Notes: generated from the letters alone by a model not told the origin. Counted from the first letter of the stretch, positions 28,076-35,206 are shown. The stretch: 51,269 nucleotides of DNA from Bacteroidota bacterium (GCA_029570835.1 JAKPTX010000139.1:1-51269), one strand, 5' to 3'. Numbers and translations are program-made.

Positions 28076-28864
28076 TTAGTGCTTTCTTGACATTTCTTTC
28101 ATCTCTCTCCAATATTTTTTTAACTTTTTCCAAGCAGAACCACTAACATATTCTTTCTTTCCATCCTCGTCATATAACTGCCGACCATATTTATCTTTTC
28201 TCTCTTTGCTAGAATCAGCAATTAAAAGAGTCAATGTAATTAAAAACAATACAAGAGCAGAAAGGAGAAATGCAGATTTACATATAATAGAAATAACTTT
28301 AAAATTTATAGGATGAGATGTCCGTATGGTTAGAAAAACTGATATAAAAAAAGGAATTAGTGCTAAAACTAGTAATATACCAGAGAAGTTACCCTGATTT
28401 ATAGATAATATCGTAAATGTCATAAAAACAGCAGAAATTACAAGAAGAACGATATCCCAAATGGTAAAAAATATTGGAATTCTTTTTTTATATGATATTC
28501 TAAAGAGTATAAAGAAAACAACAAGAGAAATTAAACCCATATAGAATAATGGACGTAAAAAAAAGTCATCTTTTTTTTCTTTTACCGAACTATTGTCTGT
28601 CTTGATTATAGTTTCCAAGTATTGCATCATAACATATCCTTCAGAGTTGTTTGATAATGTAATTTTTCCCCATTCATTACCATCTTCTGAAGTTATTATT
28701 TCTTGTAAATTCACAACATCATTTTGGTAGAGCTGTCCTATAACTTCGCAGTTTTTATTTGCACAGGCTCTTATGTTTAGCTTGTTTGCTGTTACCTTGT
28801 AGTTATCAGCGAACGCAACTACATTCAACATAATAAGTAGTATAAAAACTAGATATTTTTTCAT
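28076..28864 (-). CDS. SH3-domain membrane protein
   Basis: 262 residues from the ATG at 28864. Signal peptide (YLVFILLIMLNVVAFA), then a bacterial SH3 domain (YKVTANKLNIRACANKNCEVIGQLYQNDVVNLQE...WGKITLSNNSEGYVMMQYL), then about four membrane segments and a charged C-terminus (KYWREMKEMSRKH). SH3b domains often bind peptidoglycan. The open frame extends to 28918, but the signal peptide sets the start. Role unknown. Confidence 0.77.
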   Translation of the reverse strand: MKKYLVFILLIMLNVVAFADNYKVTANKLNIRACANKNCEVIGQLYQNDVVNLQEIITSEDGNEWGKITLSNNSEGYVMMQYLETIIKTDNSSVKEKKDDFFLRPLFYMGLISLVVFFILFRISYKKRIPIFFTIWDIVLLVISAVFMTFTILSINQGNFSGILLVLALIPFFISVFLTIRTSHPINFKVISIICKSAFLLSALVLFLITLTLLIADSSKERKDKYGRQLYDEDGKKEYVSGSAWKKLKKYWREMKEMSRKH

Positions 28865-28978
28865 ATTTGACAAATTTAATGTGTTCATTTTTGATACCCT
28901 CATTCGTGTCGGGTGCAACTTTTTAAAATGGAATGCCTACTCTGTTTAACGCTTTTCGGCGATGGTGTTTAAATATTA

Positions 28979-30016
28979 CTATAATGGGAAGGAATAAAAT
29001 CCATTATCGATCAGCATTTTAGCAAAAGTAAGACCGTCTACCAAATAGACATTTTCCTCTTTAGCAAGTTTCTTCGTATCGTCAGTGAAGTCATCACACG
29101 TGGAAATTACCCACAATTGAGTTGAACGGTCCTCTAGACTACGTTCAAAGGTCTTGGCGTAAGAGGTAATTTGTTCAACTGCCCAAGAATCTGTATTACC
29201 GCTATGTGCTTTTACTTGAATCAATATGGTGTGATTATTTAATTTATCAAAGGTCGCGATTACATCCGTATCACCATCTTCAGTTGAGGCAGAGTTTTTA
29301 GCAGGCACATCAACGGAAGCTCCTAAAGATTCCATATACCATCTCACCAAATCTTCAATTTTACGGTCGTTCATCAATTCGCGCATCTGTTGACTAAGAA
29401 CTTTAGCAGATTCATCTATAAATGCAGCTCTTAAATTGATCGGTTCTTTCTTTTCAATAGCTAACCCCACATCTTCTGCTAAATCTGAAATATTCGCATT
29501 GGTAGTCATGATTTTCATACGGGAATATAATTTTTGAGTGGCGTATTCGTTACGCGATATGTTTAATCTAATCGGTGTAACTTTTCGATAAAATCCCATA
29601 TCTATTTCACCATGCTCGTATTCGGGATACCCATTTTTATTCAATACAGCCTGCTTGCCATTCCAATTTACCCACAAATTTTGATCAAAAGTTTCATTGT
29701 TAAACACTACATTGTCTGTAATTTGGTAAATGCTGAATTCTCCACCATCCAGTGGAACTACTACAATGTCACCCTGTTTCATTTCTTTTAAAAAGCGCCA
29801 TAGGTTGTTTCTATTTCGTGGACGTCCCCATCCAATTTCTTCAAAAACTTTTTCAAAAGATTCTCTATCTTTGATAAGTCTCTTGTGAAAATTCTGATCA
29901 GATAAATCACTCCAACCGATGGAGATAATGTTGTGTTTTGTAAGCAGTTCGTGTGTGAACGGCCAAGCGTGGTCGCCACATTTGCAACGATGTAACCAAT
30001 AATTTTTTTCTTCCAT
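28979..30016 (-). CDS. Mrr-type restriction endonuclease
   Basis: Two parts. The N-terminal 150 residues (WLHRCKCGDHAWPFTHELLTKHNIISIGWSDLS...FLKEMKQGDIVVVPLDGGEFSIYQI) look like an EVE/PUA-type or other nucleic-acid-reading domain. The C-terminal part is an Mrr-like PD-(D/E)xK nuclease: MESLGASVDVP, Asp in EDGDTDVIATFD, and the QVK of ILIQVKAHSG, then WVISTCDDFTDDTKKLAKEENVYLVDG. This suggests modification-dependent or type IV-like cleavage; no methylase is next to it. It has a long leader (about 230 bases) and a divergent WYL gene upstream. Confidence 0.82.
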   Translation of the reverse strand: MEEKNYWLHRCKCGDHAWPFTHELLTKHNIISIGWSDLSDQNFHKRLIKDRESFEKVFEEIGWGRPRNRNNLWRFLKEMKQGDIVVVPLDGGEFSIYQITDNVVFNNETFDQNLWVNWNGKQAVLNKNGYPEYEHGEIDMGFYRKVTPIRLNISRNEYATQKLYSRMKIMTTNANISDLAEDVGLAIEKKEPINLRAAFIDESAKVLSQQMRELMNDRKIEDLVRWYMESLGASVDVPAKNSASTEDGDTDVIATFDKLNNHTILIQVKAHSGNTDSWAVEQITSYAKTFERSLEDRSTQLWVISTCDDFTDDTKKLAKEENVYLVDGLTFAKMLIDNGFYSFPL

Positions 30017-30222
30017 AACGATAATGATTTAATATTAATAAGGTGTTTTTTGATTTCGCGATAAAAAGGAAAGAGCGCACCCCTCCAGACCTTCAGGTAG
30101 AAAAGGCATCGCCAAACGCCGCGAAACACTGAAATACAGGAAAAGGGCACGCCTATAGCGACGTACCTTGCCTGTGTTCCTTGTTTCTGATTTTGGCGAT
30201 TTCTTTCTACAAGAACACAACC

Positions 30223-30247
30223 AATTACGGATAATTACTCCGTAATT
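30223..30247 (-). promoter_or_regulatory. Dyad at the predicted transcript start of the nuclease gene
   Basis: AATTACGGA (30223-30231) and TCCGTAATT (30239-30247) form perfect 9-bp arms with a 7-base loop, directly after the minus-strand -7 box, so the dyad sits at about +2 of the nuclease transcript. It could be an operator or a leader hairpin. Confidence 0.45.
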
Positions 30248-30255
30248 CTCATCTG

Positions 30256-30263
30256 CAAAGATA
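30256..30263 (-). promoter_or_regulatory. -7 box for the restriction endonuclease
   Basis: TATCTTTG on the minus strand; transcription would begin near 30249 and give a leader of about 230 bases before the ATG at 30016. Confidence 0.5.
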
Positions 30264-30401
30264 ACACTTCTTTTCATAATTTCAATGTTTTTTATAATTT
30301 TTTTTTAGCAGTTTGGCGATGCCTTTCCATCAATGAAGAAAAAGAGGGTAATGCTCTAACTCTGCATAGCAAAAGTAGATAGCAAGTATGCGATTACATT
30401 G

Positions 30402-30464
30402 CATAGTCAATTTTATTTTAATCTTTCTTAAAACATTAAGACTATGCCACAAAGTTTCATAGTC
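30402..30464. promoter_or_regulatory. CATAGTC operator cluster before the WYL gene
   Basis: CATAGTC occurs at 30402-30408 and 30458-30464, and its complement GACTATG at 30440-30446, so the last two form a dyad with an 11-base gap. The cluster ends 6 bases before the -7 box. It is a candidate binding site for the WYL protein itself. Confidence 0.5.
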
Positions 30465-30470
30465 TTTCTG

Positions 30471-30478
30471 TATCTTTG
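30471..30478 (+). promoter_or_regulatory. -7 box for the WYL regulator
   Basis: TATCTTTG, 20 bases before the ATG at 30499; no TTTG box at the usual distance, which fits a repressor- or activator-controlled promoter. Confidence 0.55.
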
Positions 30479-30498
30479 CGGTATAAAAAATAAATATT

Positions 30499-31461
30499 AT
30501 GACTATAAATTTAATAAAGAGGTATATATGGTTGATCGACACCATTAATCAAGCTGGTTTTGAAGGAATTACATTTAAGGAAATAACAAATAGGTGGCAA
30601 CGGCAATATTCCCTATCGGGAGGGGAGGATTATAAATGGCGTACTTTTATGAACCACAAGAGTGATATTTCGGAACTATTTGGCATTAACATAGCTTGCC
30701 GGAAGAGTACTAATAGCTATTATATTGCTGACCGTGAAGATCTGAAGAAGGTTTCAGGTATAAAGCATTGGATGTTAGAAGCCTTGTCGTTGAGCAATCT
30801 GCTTAATGAAAGTATGCAGCTTAAAAATCGTATCATTTTAGAGGAAAATCCTTCCGGACGTGAACTGCTTCCCATTATATTTGAAGCTATGCGTGATAGT
30901 AAAATGTTGACTTTCAATTATAAACCATTTTGGGTTGAGGATGATTATGTTGCTCCCCACGACAATGTGGAACCCTATGCCGTCAAATTGTTTAAACGCC
31001 GTTGGTATCTGTTGGCAAAGTACGGCGAATCACCGCTAAAGATTTATGCTTTGGATCGTATTTCAGAACTGGATATCGAGTTTGAGAGTTTTACGTTACC
31101 TGATGATTTTGATGCAGAGGAGTTTTTTAGCACCTGTTTCGGAATTATTGTCAGCGATGAAGAACCGGAACACATAGAGATCAAAGTGGAAGATTTTCAG
31201 GCTAATTATTTGCGTACGTTACCATTGCATCATTCTCAAAAAGAGGTAGAACGCACAGAGCAATACACAATATTCAGATTTTTCCTTCGTCCAACGTTCG
31301 ACTTTATACAAGAGTTGCTATCCCTTGGGAATACAACAGAAATATTATCTCCTGCTCATTTACGTGCAGAAATAGCGCATATCGGCAAAACAATGGCGAA
31401 ATTGAATGGGAAGAAAAAAAAACCAATAAAGTCGAAAGTCGAAAGGCGGAAGGCAGAATGA
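30499..31461 (+). CDS. WYL-domain transcriptional regulator
   Basis: N-terminal winged helix (RYIWLIDTINQAGFEGITFKEITNRW), WYL domain at about 130-200 (MLTFNYKPFWVEDDYVAPHDNVEPYAVKLFKRRWYLLAKYGESPLKIYALDRI) and a C-terminal WCX-type part. WYL proteins often control defence or DNA-damage genes and sense nucleic-acid ligands. It is divergent from the Mrr-type nuclease and is its probable regulator (inference). The last codons (SKVERRKAE) come from the GTCGAAA/GGCGGAA heptamer repeats, so its C-terminus has been replaced or extended by repeat DNA. Confidence 0.85.
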   Translation: MTINLIKRYIWLIDTINQAGFEGITFKEITNRWQRQYSLSGGEDYKWRTFMNHKSDISELFGINIACRKSTNSYYIADREDLKKVSGIKHWMLEALSLSNLLNESMQLKNRIILEENPSGRELLPIIFEAMRDSKMLTFNYKPFWVEDDYVAPHDNVEPYAVKLFKRRWYLLAKYGESPLKIYALDRISELDIEFESFTLPDDFDAEEFFSTCFGIIVSDEEPEHIEIKVEDFQANYLRTLPLHHSQKEVERTEQYTIFRFFLRPTFDFIQELLSLGNTTEILSPAHLRAEIAHIGKTMAKLNGKKKKPIKSKVERRKAE

Positions 31462-31590
31462 TTTCGGATTTCGGATTTCGGAATGGAAAAAATGCGGAAG
31501 GCGGAGGGCGGAAGGCGGAATGAATTCAATTACAAATTAGACCTCCCCTAGCCCCTCCAAAGGAGGGGAACAATCAAAAAAACAATGAAA
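31420..31590. repeat. Heptamer tract plus CCTCCCC repeat
   Basis: GTCGAAA, GGCGGAA and ATTTCGG words follow each other from inside the WYL gene end to about 31520. A CCTCCCC...GGAGGGG unit lies at 31540-31570, matching those at 9-107. Confidence 0.75.
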
Positions 31591-31598
31591 TGGTCGTA

Positions 31599-31620
31599 GA
31601 GACAGGGTATGCCCTGTCTC
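31599..31620. repeat. REP-like palindrome, AGGG core
   Basis: GAGACAGGG and CCCTGTCTC form 9-bp arms around TATG. It keeps the GAGAC/GTCTC frame of the other palindromes but has a different inner word. Confidence 0.7.
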
Positions 31621-31700
31621 CATGATGTTATTATGCGACAGATTTAAATTAATTTCAAATATTTGATATTCATGAAATTACGGGACAAAAATATTAATTG

Positions 31701-31925
31701 AACGTGGTTGTAGAGACGCAATGCTTTGCGTCTCTAAGACAATATTCACATTTCCATGCACATAACCACAAAACGATCCATTCATTCCGAAATCCGAAAT
31801 TGTTTCCAGAGTGGGGTAGTGGAATAACAAAAGAGACACCTCAAATCCTGCCCCCCATTTTTTTTTAATCCAAAATAAAAAACAGGAAAAAACAGGAAAT
31901 CTATTAAAGTCGAAAGGCGTTTTTT
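31701..31925 (+). repeat. Composite repeat copy C: palindrome plus GAGTGGGG element
   Basis: A REP palindrome (TAGAGACGCAA and TTGCGTCTCTA arms, 31711-31736) is followed by about 65 bases of shared DNA and then GAGTGGGG (31809-31816), 31 bases, CTGCCCCCC (31848-31856) and a T/A-rich tail running into heptamer words (AAAGTCG, AAAGGCG). 31701-31856 aligns with 35456-35608 at roughly 85 percent, by eye. 31804-31856 is identical to 50888-50940. Confidence 0.85.
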
Positions 31926-31955
31926 TGTGATTTTAATTTTAAAGTTGTACATTTG
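31924..31955 (+). promoter_or_regulatory. Complete Bacteroidota promoter
   Basis: TTTG (31924-31927), 20 bases, TACATTTG (31948-31955): both boxes of the sigma-ABfr consensus at correct spacing. It would transcribe the gene at 32015. The TTTG sits at the edge of the repeat tract. Confidence 0.7.
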
Positions 31956-32014
31956 CAACTTGAATTGTAGTCGAGAAAAATCTACACAAAACTCTTAATC
32001 TAAATAAACTCATT

Positions 32015-32404
32015 ATGTTACAAGAATCTACAATTAAAGACAAGTTAAAGTACATTGAAAGACCAATGAAAGACCTAACAAATTCAAATATTGATAGGCA
32101 AAACATTCTAAATAATCGATTTGCCCTTGAGAAAATCCAAGAATATATTGGAGTTTCCGGCTTGTTCTTCGAAGGAGAATATAAATTTACGACTCAAATG
32201 GTTGCTGATTTTTATGGCGTTGAAGAAAGGACGATCAAAAGATATTTGGAAAACTATGAGCAAGAGCTAAAGCATAACGGATATATTTTAAGTAAGGGTA
32301 AACAGTTGAAAGACTTGAAGTTACAGTTTGGTCATGTCATCAATGTCCCGAGCAAAACAACACAACTTGGACTTTTTATATCCGATGAAAATATCAACGA
32401 GTAA
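32015..32404 (+). CDS. Probable DNA-binding protein, likely C-terminally truncated
   Basis: 129 residues with a helix-turn-helix-like centre (YKFTTQMVADFYGVEERTIKRYLENYEQELKHNGY). It resembles, from memory, the N-terminal third of longer Bacteroidota DNA-binding proteins that continue beyond the TTQLGLF segment; here the protein ends abruptly (ISDENINE). If so, this is a remnant, though it still has a full promoter. Function unknown. Confidence 0.6.
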   Translation: MLQESTIKDKLKYIERPMKDLTNSNIDRQNILNNRFALEKIQEYIGVSGLFFEGEYKFTTQMVADFYGVEERTIKRYLENYEQELKHNGYILSKGKQLKDLKLQFGHVINVPSKTTQLGLFISDENINE

Positions 32405-32516
32405 ATCATTTTACATTTATTGACTTTAATTTGTGATTTGTTTATTCCGCCTTTCGACTTTCGCCTTTAAACTTTTATATAACCCTTTAAGGCTAACATT
32501 ATAATAAATTTGGGCT
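32405..32516. repeat. Short repeat remnants
   Basis: TTTCGAC-type words (32450-32468) and a segment ending ACATTATAATAAATTTGGGC (from 32497) that matches one at 50669-50690. Confidence 0.6.
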
Positions 32517-33419
32517 CTAATTTGTTTGTTTATATGGTAAATGTTCGATAAATGCCACACCATTTTGATTCTCAATTATTTTTAAAGCACCTGAGTTGGA
32601 AAAGGTGTGCATAAATGCATGGTGGGTTGTTAATACTAAATCCTGTAATTTATTATCTGATTCCAATTCAACAATGTTTAATCCCATCTCTTTACAGGTT
32701 GAAAGTGATATATGTCTTGCATGAGTTTTTGAATTATCATGACTCGAAAAGTGCTCGATCACCCTTTCTGTTTTATGACTTTCATTTTCAAACATATTAT
32801 CATTAAGCCAGTACTCGGCAAGTTGAACTGACATATCTATTGCGTGTTTGCAAGAGCTTAAAAATGTTGGATGATATTTTGAAATGATAAACTGCCACAA
32901 AGCTGCATTTTTTGGATCATTTAAGATCTCTTTTCTAGCCCTTTCAAATTCAGCAATGACTGCCTGACAAGGGATGTTACCCATTTGGGGATCAATGGGG
33001 CCTAAACTGGAATGTTTTCCCATTAAAATCTCTTTGCATGAGAAAGCGATCATTGTCCCGGCTGACATTGAAAGCTGTGGTACAATCGCACGGATATTTT
33101 TACCAAACATGGACTTTAAATATGTAACAAGTGCTTCAGCTGCAACAAGACTACCTCCTGGTGTATGCAGGATTAAGTCCAATCCTTTTGTTCTATCCAT
33201 TTTATGGATATTTAGCATAAAACCGGAAATATCTTTATCGTTAACGATAACATCAGGAGAATTAGGACGTTGAAGCCATCCGGAATAATAGGCAATTACG
33301 TTCCGCTTTGTGTATAAGAAAATTTGTTTTAAATATTTTCTTCTTACAACATCAAGGGCTTGATTACCTTGCATGTTGACTTTAGCAACTTCTTCAATTA
33401 CTTCTTTCCAATTGGGCAT
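32517..33419 (-). CDS. SDH_sah (ClpP-fold) serine protease
   Basis: 300 residues of the 'serine dehydrogenase proteinase' family, a ClpP/crotonase-fold membrane-associated or cytosolic protease. Seen: LDLILHTPGGSLVAAEALVTYLKSM (oxyanion GG), IVPQLSMSAGTMIAFSCKEILMGKHSSLGPIDPQMG with the presumed nucleophile Ser in MSAGT. No signal peptide, so probably cytosolic. Its start overlaps the small upstream gene by 26 bases. Substrate unknown; the pairing in an accessory region suggests a role in defence or stress (inference). Confidence 0.85.
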   Translation of the reverse strand: MPNWKEVIEEVAKVNMQGNQALDVVRRKYLKQIFLYTKRNVIAYYSGWLQRPNSPDVIVNDKDISGFMLNIHKMDRTKGLDLILHTPGGSLVAAEALVTYLKSMFGKNIRAIVPQLSMSAGTMIAFSCKEILMGKHSSLGPIDPQMGNIPCQAVIAEFERARKEILNDPKNAALWQFIISKYHPTFLSSCKHAIDMSVQLAEYWLNDNMFENESHKTERVIEHFSSHDNSKTHARHISLSTCKEMGLNIVELESDNKLQDLVLTTHHAFMHTFSNSGALKIIENQNGVAFIEHLPYKQTN

Positions 33420-33627
33420 AGTCGTGATTTAGTGAATGAGTGTTTGGAGTTATTATAGGAGTAGGATGTTCTTCATAAAGAGTAAATTCTTTGATCGTAT
33501 CGCCCTCTTTATTCCATTCATGTTGAATGTTGTTAGCATTAATACCAAGAATAGAGAAAATTTCAGAGTATTCCTTTTGAAAGTTCTTTACATTATTCTT
33601 CTTTACTTTTCTATCTTCCTTGGTCAT
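33394..33627 (-). CDS. Small protein paired with the SDH_sah protease
   Basis: 77 residues: basic N-terminus (MTKEDRKVKKNNVKNFQKEYSEIFSILG) and an acidic, Pro-rich end (FTLYEEHPTPIITPN). Overlaps the protease start by 26 bases in another frame and has a TATCTTTG box at 33688-33695. Translational coupling makes a functional pair plausible. No family recognised. Confidence 0.6.
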   Translation of the reverse strand: MTKEDRKVKKNNVKNFQKEYSEIFSILGINANNIQHEWNKEGDTIKEFTLYEEHPTPIITPNTHSLNHDYAQLERSN

Positions 33628-33687
33628 AATAATTTAGTTTAATGTTTTGTATAAAGATAAATGATTCGAAAATTAACGATTCTGCGG

Positions 33688-33695
33688 CAAAGATA
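33688..33695 (-). promoter_or_regulatory. -7 box for the protease pair
   Basis: TATCTTTG on the minus strand, about 60 bases before the ATG at 33627. Confidence 0.5.
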
Positions 33696-33764
33696 CAATT
33701 TTCTTGAACATAAAGACCCACTTTCTAAATTATTATTTGCTCGGAACATTGATGCTATAATAAT

Positions 33765-33800
33765 TCGTAATTCGTAATTCGTAATTGATTCACTCCGCCT
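33765..33800. repeat. Heptamer tract over the hipA stop
   Basis: ATTCGTA words run into the 3' end of hipA; its last codons (ELKAE) derive from an AAGGCGGA-type word. Confidence 0.65.
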
Positions 33801-34872
33801 TCAATTCATTCTTCATTCGTAATTGAAATTCCTCCGCTTTGTCTTGGTCCAAACCGAATTCTGTGGCGAGTGCTAACAGGTCGGTTGGGGTTGGTTCTAT
33901 AGCATTGTTAACCGTTGTGGTGTGGTAGCCATTGAAGCCGTCGGAGGGGAGGAGGTCGTATGCGGGGGCTAATTGCCATTCGCCGTCGTAGAGAAAAGCG
34001 AAATTCTTGGCATGGTCATCTTTGTTGCCAATGAAGACGTTGAAACACATCAATTTATATAGTTGCCACAACTCAACCATCGAGTGGGTGAGGAGAGAAG
34101 TGACCTGAAAGAGGTGTTTGTAATCGATGGAAGGTACACGGTAATCCGCACCGAGCAGTCCGGCAGCGCTAATCACATGCTGGCGGGTGCCCTGTTGGCG
34201 GTCGAAACGCTTCGTGCCGAAGAAGCGGTTGTCAAAAAGTTTGCAGGGCATCATCCGAATGCCTAGTTTTTGCGTTAATTCTGCATAGTAGAGCTCCTGT
34301 TTGCCAATATTTTTGGGATCTTGCTTAGCAGGGAACTTTACCAGCCACTCTCCCTCTTCGTTGGTAACAAATATTTTGGGACGTGCCCCACCGGGAGAAC
34401 CCCCACGCTGAACCAGTTCCTGTAGATTGTCGCCCGTATAATTGTCATTGCTGAGAATCGCTTCCGATTCTGCCGCTAATCGCTCAAAATTAACGTAATC
34501 CGAACATTTTGAGAAACTTTGATCCGGTCGAAATTCTAATGCACCCCGTCCCTGACTACCAACCAGATACAGTTGTTGCAATAAGTTTAGTTTCTCCACT
34601 TGAATCCCTTGCGTCAAAAGGTATCGCGACAAGATCAATTGTCCCCAACCATCCGGCAAACAATCGTCGAAAACGCCGAAACCACCCTCAAAAGGATCTC
34701 GTTTTGCGATTTTCAGATCTGCGGTGAGCGGCAACTCGAAAGGTGAAATGGAGAATCCATCTGTCAACCACTCTGCTGAATATTCAAAGGCACATAAACC
34801 GTCGGGAGTCATCGCCATCCGTCCGACAAGCCTATGGTGCATCCAGACTTCAATTTTATCGGGTATTTTCAT
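33790..34872 (-). CDS. hipA: HipA-family serine/threonine kinase toxin
   Basis: Type II toxin kinase; E. coli HipA phosphorylates glutamyl-tRNA synthetase and induces persistence. N-terminal HipA_N region (WMHHRLVGRM... FSISPFELPL), phosphoserine loop RGGSPGGARPK, kinase motifs FIGNKDDHAKNF (Asp285, Asp286, His287) and LAPAYDLLPS. Full length (360 aa), no missing key residue. It overlaps hipB by 4 bases. The C-terminal LKAE is repeat-derived. Confidence 0.92.
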   Translation of the reverse strand: MKIPDKIEVWMHHRLVGRMAMTPDGLCAFEYSAEWLTDGFSISPFELPLTADLKIAKRDPFEGGFGVFDDCLPDGWGQLILSRYLLTQGIQVEKLNLLQQLYLVGSQGRGALEFRPDQSFSKCSDYVNFERLAAESEAILSNDNYTGDNLQELVQRGGSPGGARPKIFVTNEEGEWLVKFPAKQDPKNIGKQELYYAELTQKLGIRMMPCKLFDNRFFGTKRFDRQQGTRQHVISAAGLLGADYRVPSIDYKHLFQVTSLLTHSMVELWQLYKLMCFNVFIGNKDDHAKNFAFLYDGEWQLAPAYDLLPSDGFNGYHTTTVNNAIEPTPTDLLALATEFGLDQDKAEEFQLRMKNELKAE

Positions 34873-35192
34873 TTTCGTGTTCCTCTTTTTCGTTTCATAT
34901 TCTTATTTTCCAGCATTTCATCCAATGATTGCCATTGTCGTTGTTGAAACAGCGCATTAAAGTCATTCAGACAATTGAGTGCAAACGCCAATTTCAACAG
35001 ATTTTGAAGCGAAATCTTCCCGGTTCGTTCAAACAATCGATAGGTAGGCAAAGGTAGATCCGCCCGCGATGCCAATCCCGCTTGTGTCAGATTCCGTTCC
35101 AACCGCCGTTGCTTCACCTTTTCGGCAATTTTTATCGCCATCTCATTCATTTTTACCCCTTCCAAATCCAAAATCTCAATCATGATATCCAA
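34869..35192 (-). CDS. hipB: HipB-like XRE-family antitoxin
   Basis: 107 residues with an XRE helix-turn-helix (RRLERNLTQAGLASRADLPLPTYRLFERTGKISLQNLLKLAFAL). It should neutralise HipA and repress the operon. Two starts are possible: ATG at 35192 or ATG at 35150 (MNEMAIKIAEKVKQ). Promoter box at 35207-35214. Its 3' end overlaps hipA. Confidence 0.88.
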   Translation of the reverse strand: MDIMIEILDLEGVKMNEMAIKIAEKVKQRRLERNLTQAGLASRADLPLPTYRLFERTGKISLQNLLKLAFALNCLNDFNALFQQRQWQSLDEMLENKNMKRKRGTRK

Positions 35193-35206
35193 TTTTATTC
35201 AATATG

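Larger units (their letters stand above)
30102..30326. mobile_element. MITE-like element with 16-bp terminal inverted repeats
   Basis: AAAGGCATCGCCAAAC at 30102-30117 is repeated as its exact complement at 30311-30326, giving a 225-bp unit with perfect 16-bp ends. No clear target duplication was seen. The unit contains the strong minus-strand -7 box (30256-30263) and a 9-bp-arm dyad at 30223-30247. No protein is convincing inside; an 80-codon frame here (30035-30277) begins upstream of that promoter. Confidence 0.5.

Noticed and set aside
24661-30016. Integron cassette array
   Set aside because: Small same-strand genes with spacers suggested cassettes, and one GTTTAAC occurs near 28944, but no spacer shows paired attC-type ends, and several genes have their own promoter boxes. 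No integrase is seen.
28979-30016. Complete restriction-modification system
   Set aside because: No methylase or specificity subunit adjoins the nuclease; a stand-alone type IV-like enzyme fits better.
30035-30277. 80-codon minus-strand ORF before the nuclease
   Set aside because: It begins upstream of the promoter box, has an odd composition and spans the inverted-repeat unit.
30499-31461. WYL protein as the regulator of a CBASS or BREX system
   Set aside because: No CD-NTase, BrxC, PglZ or similar gene lies in the window.
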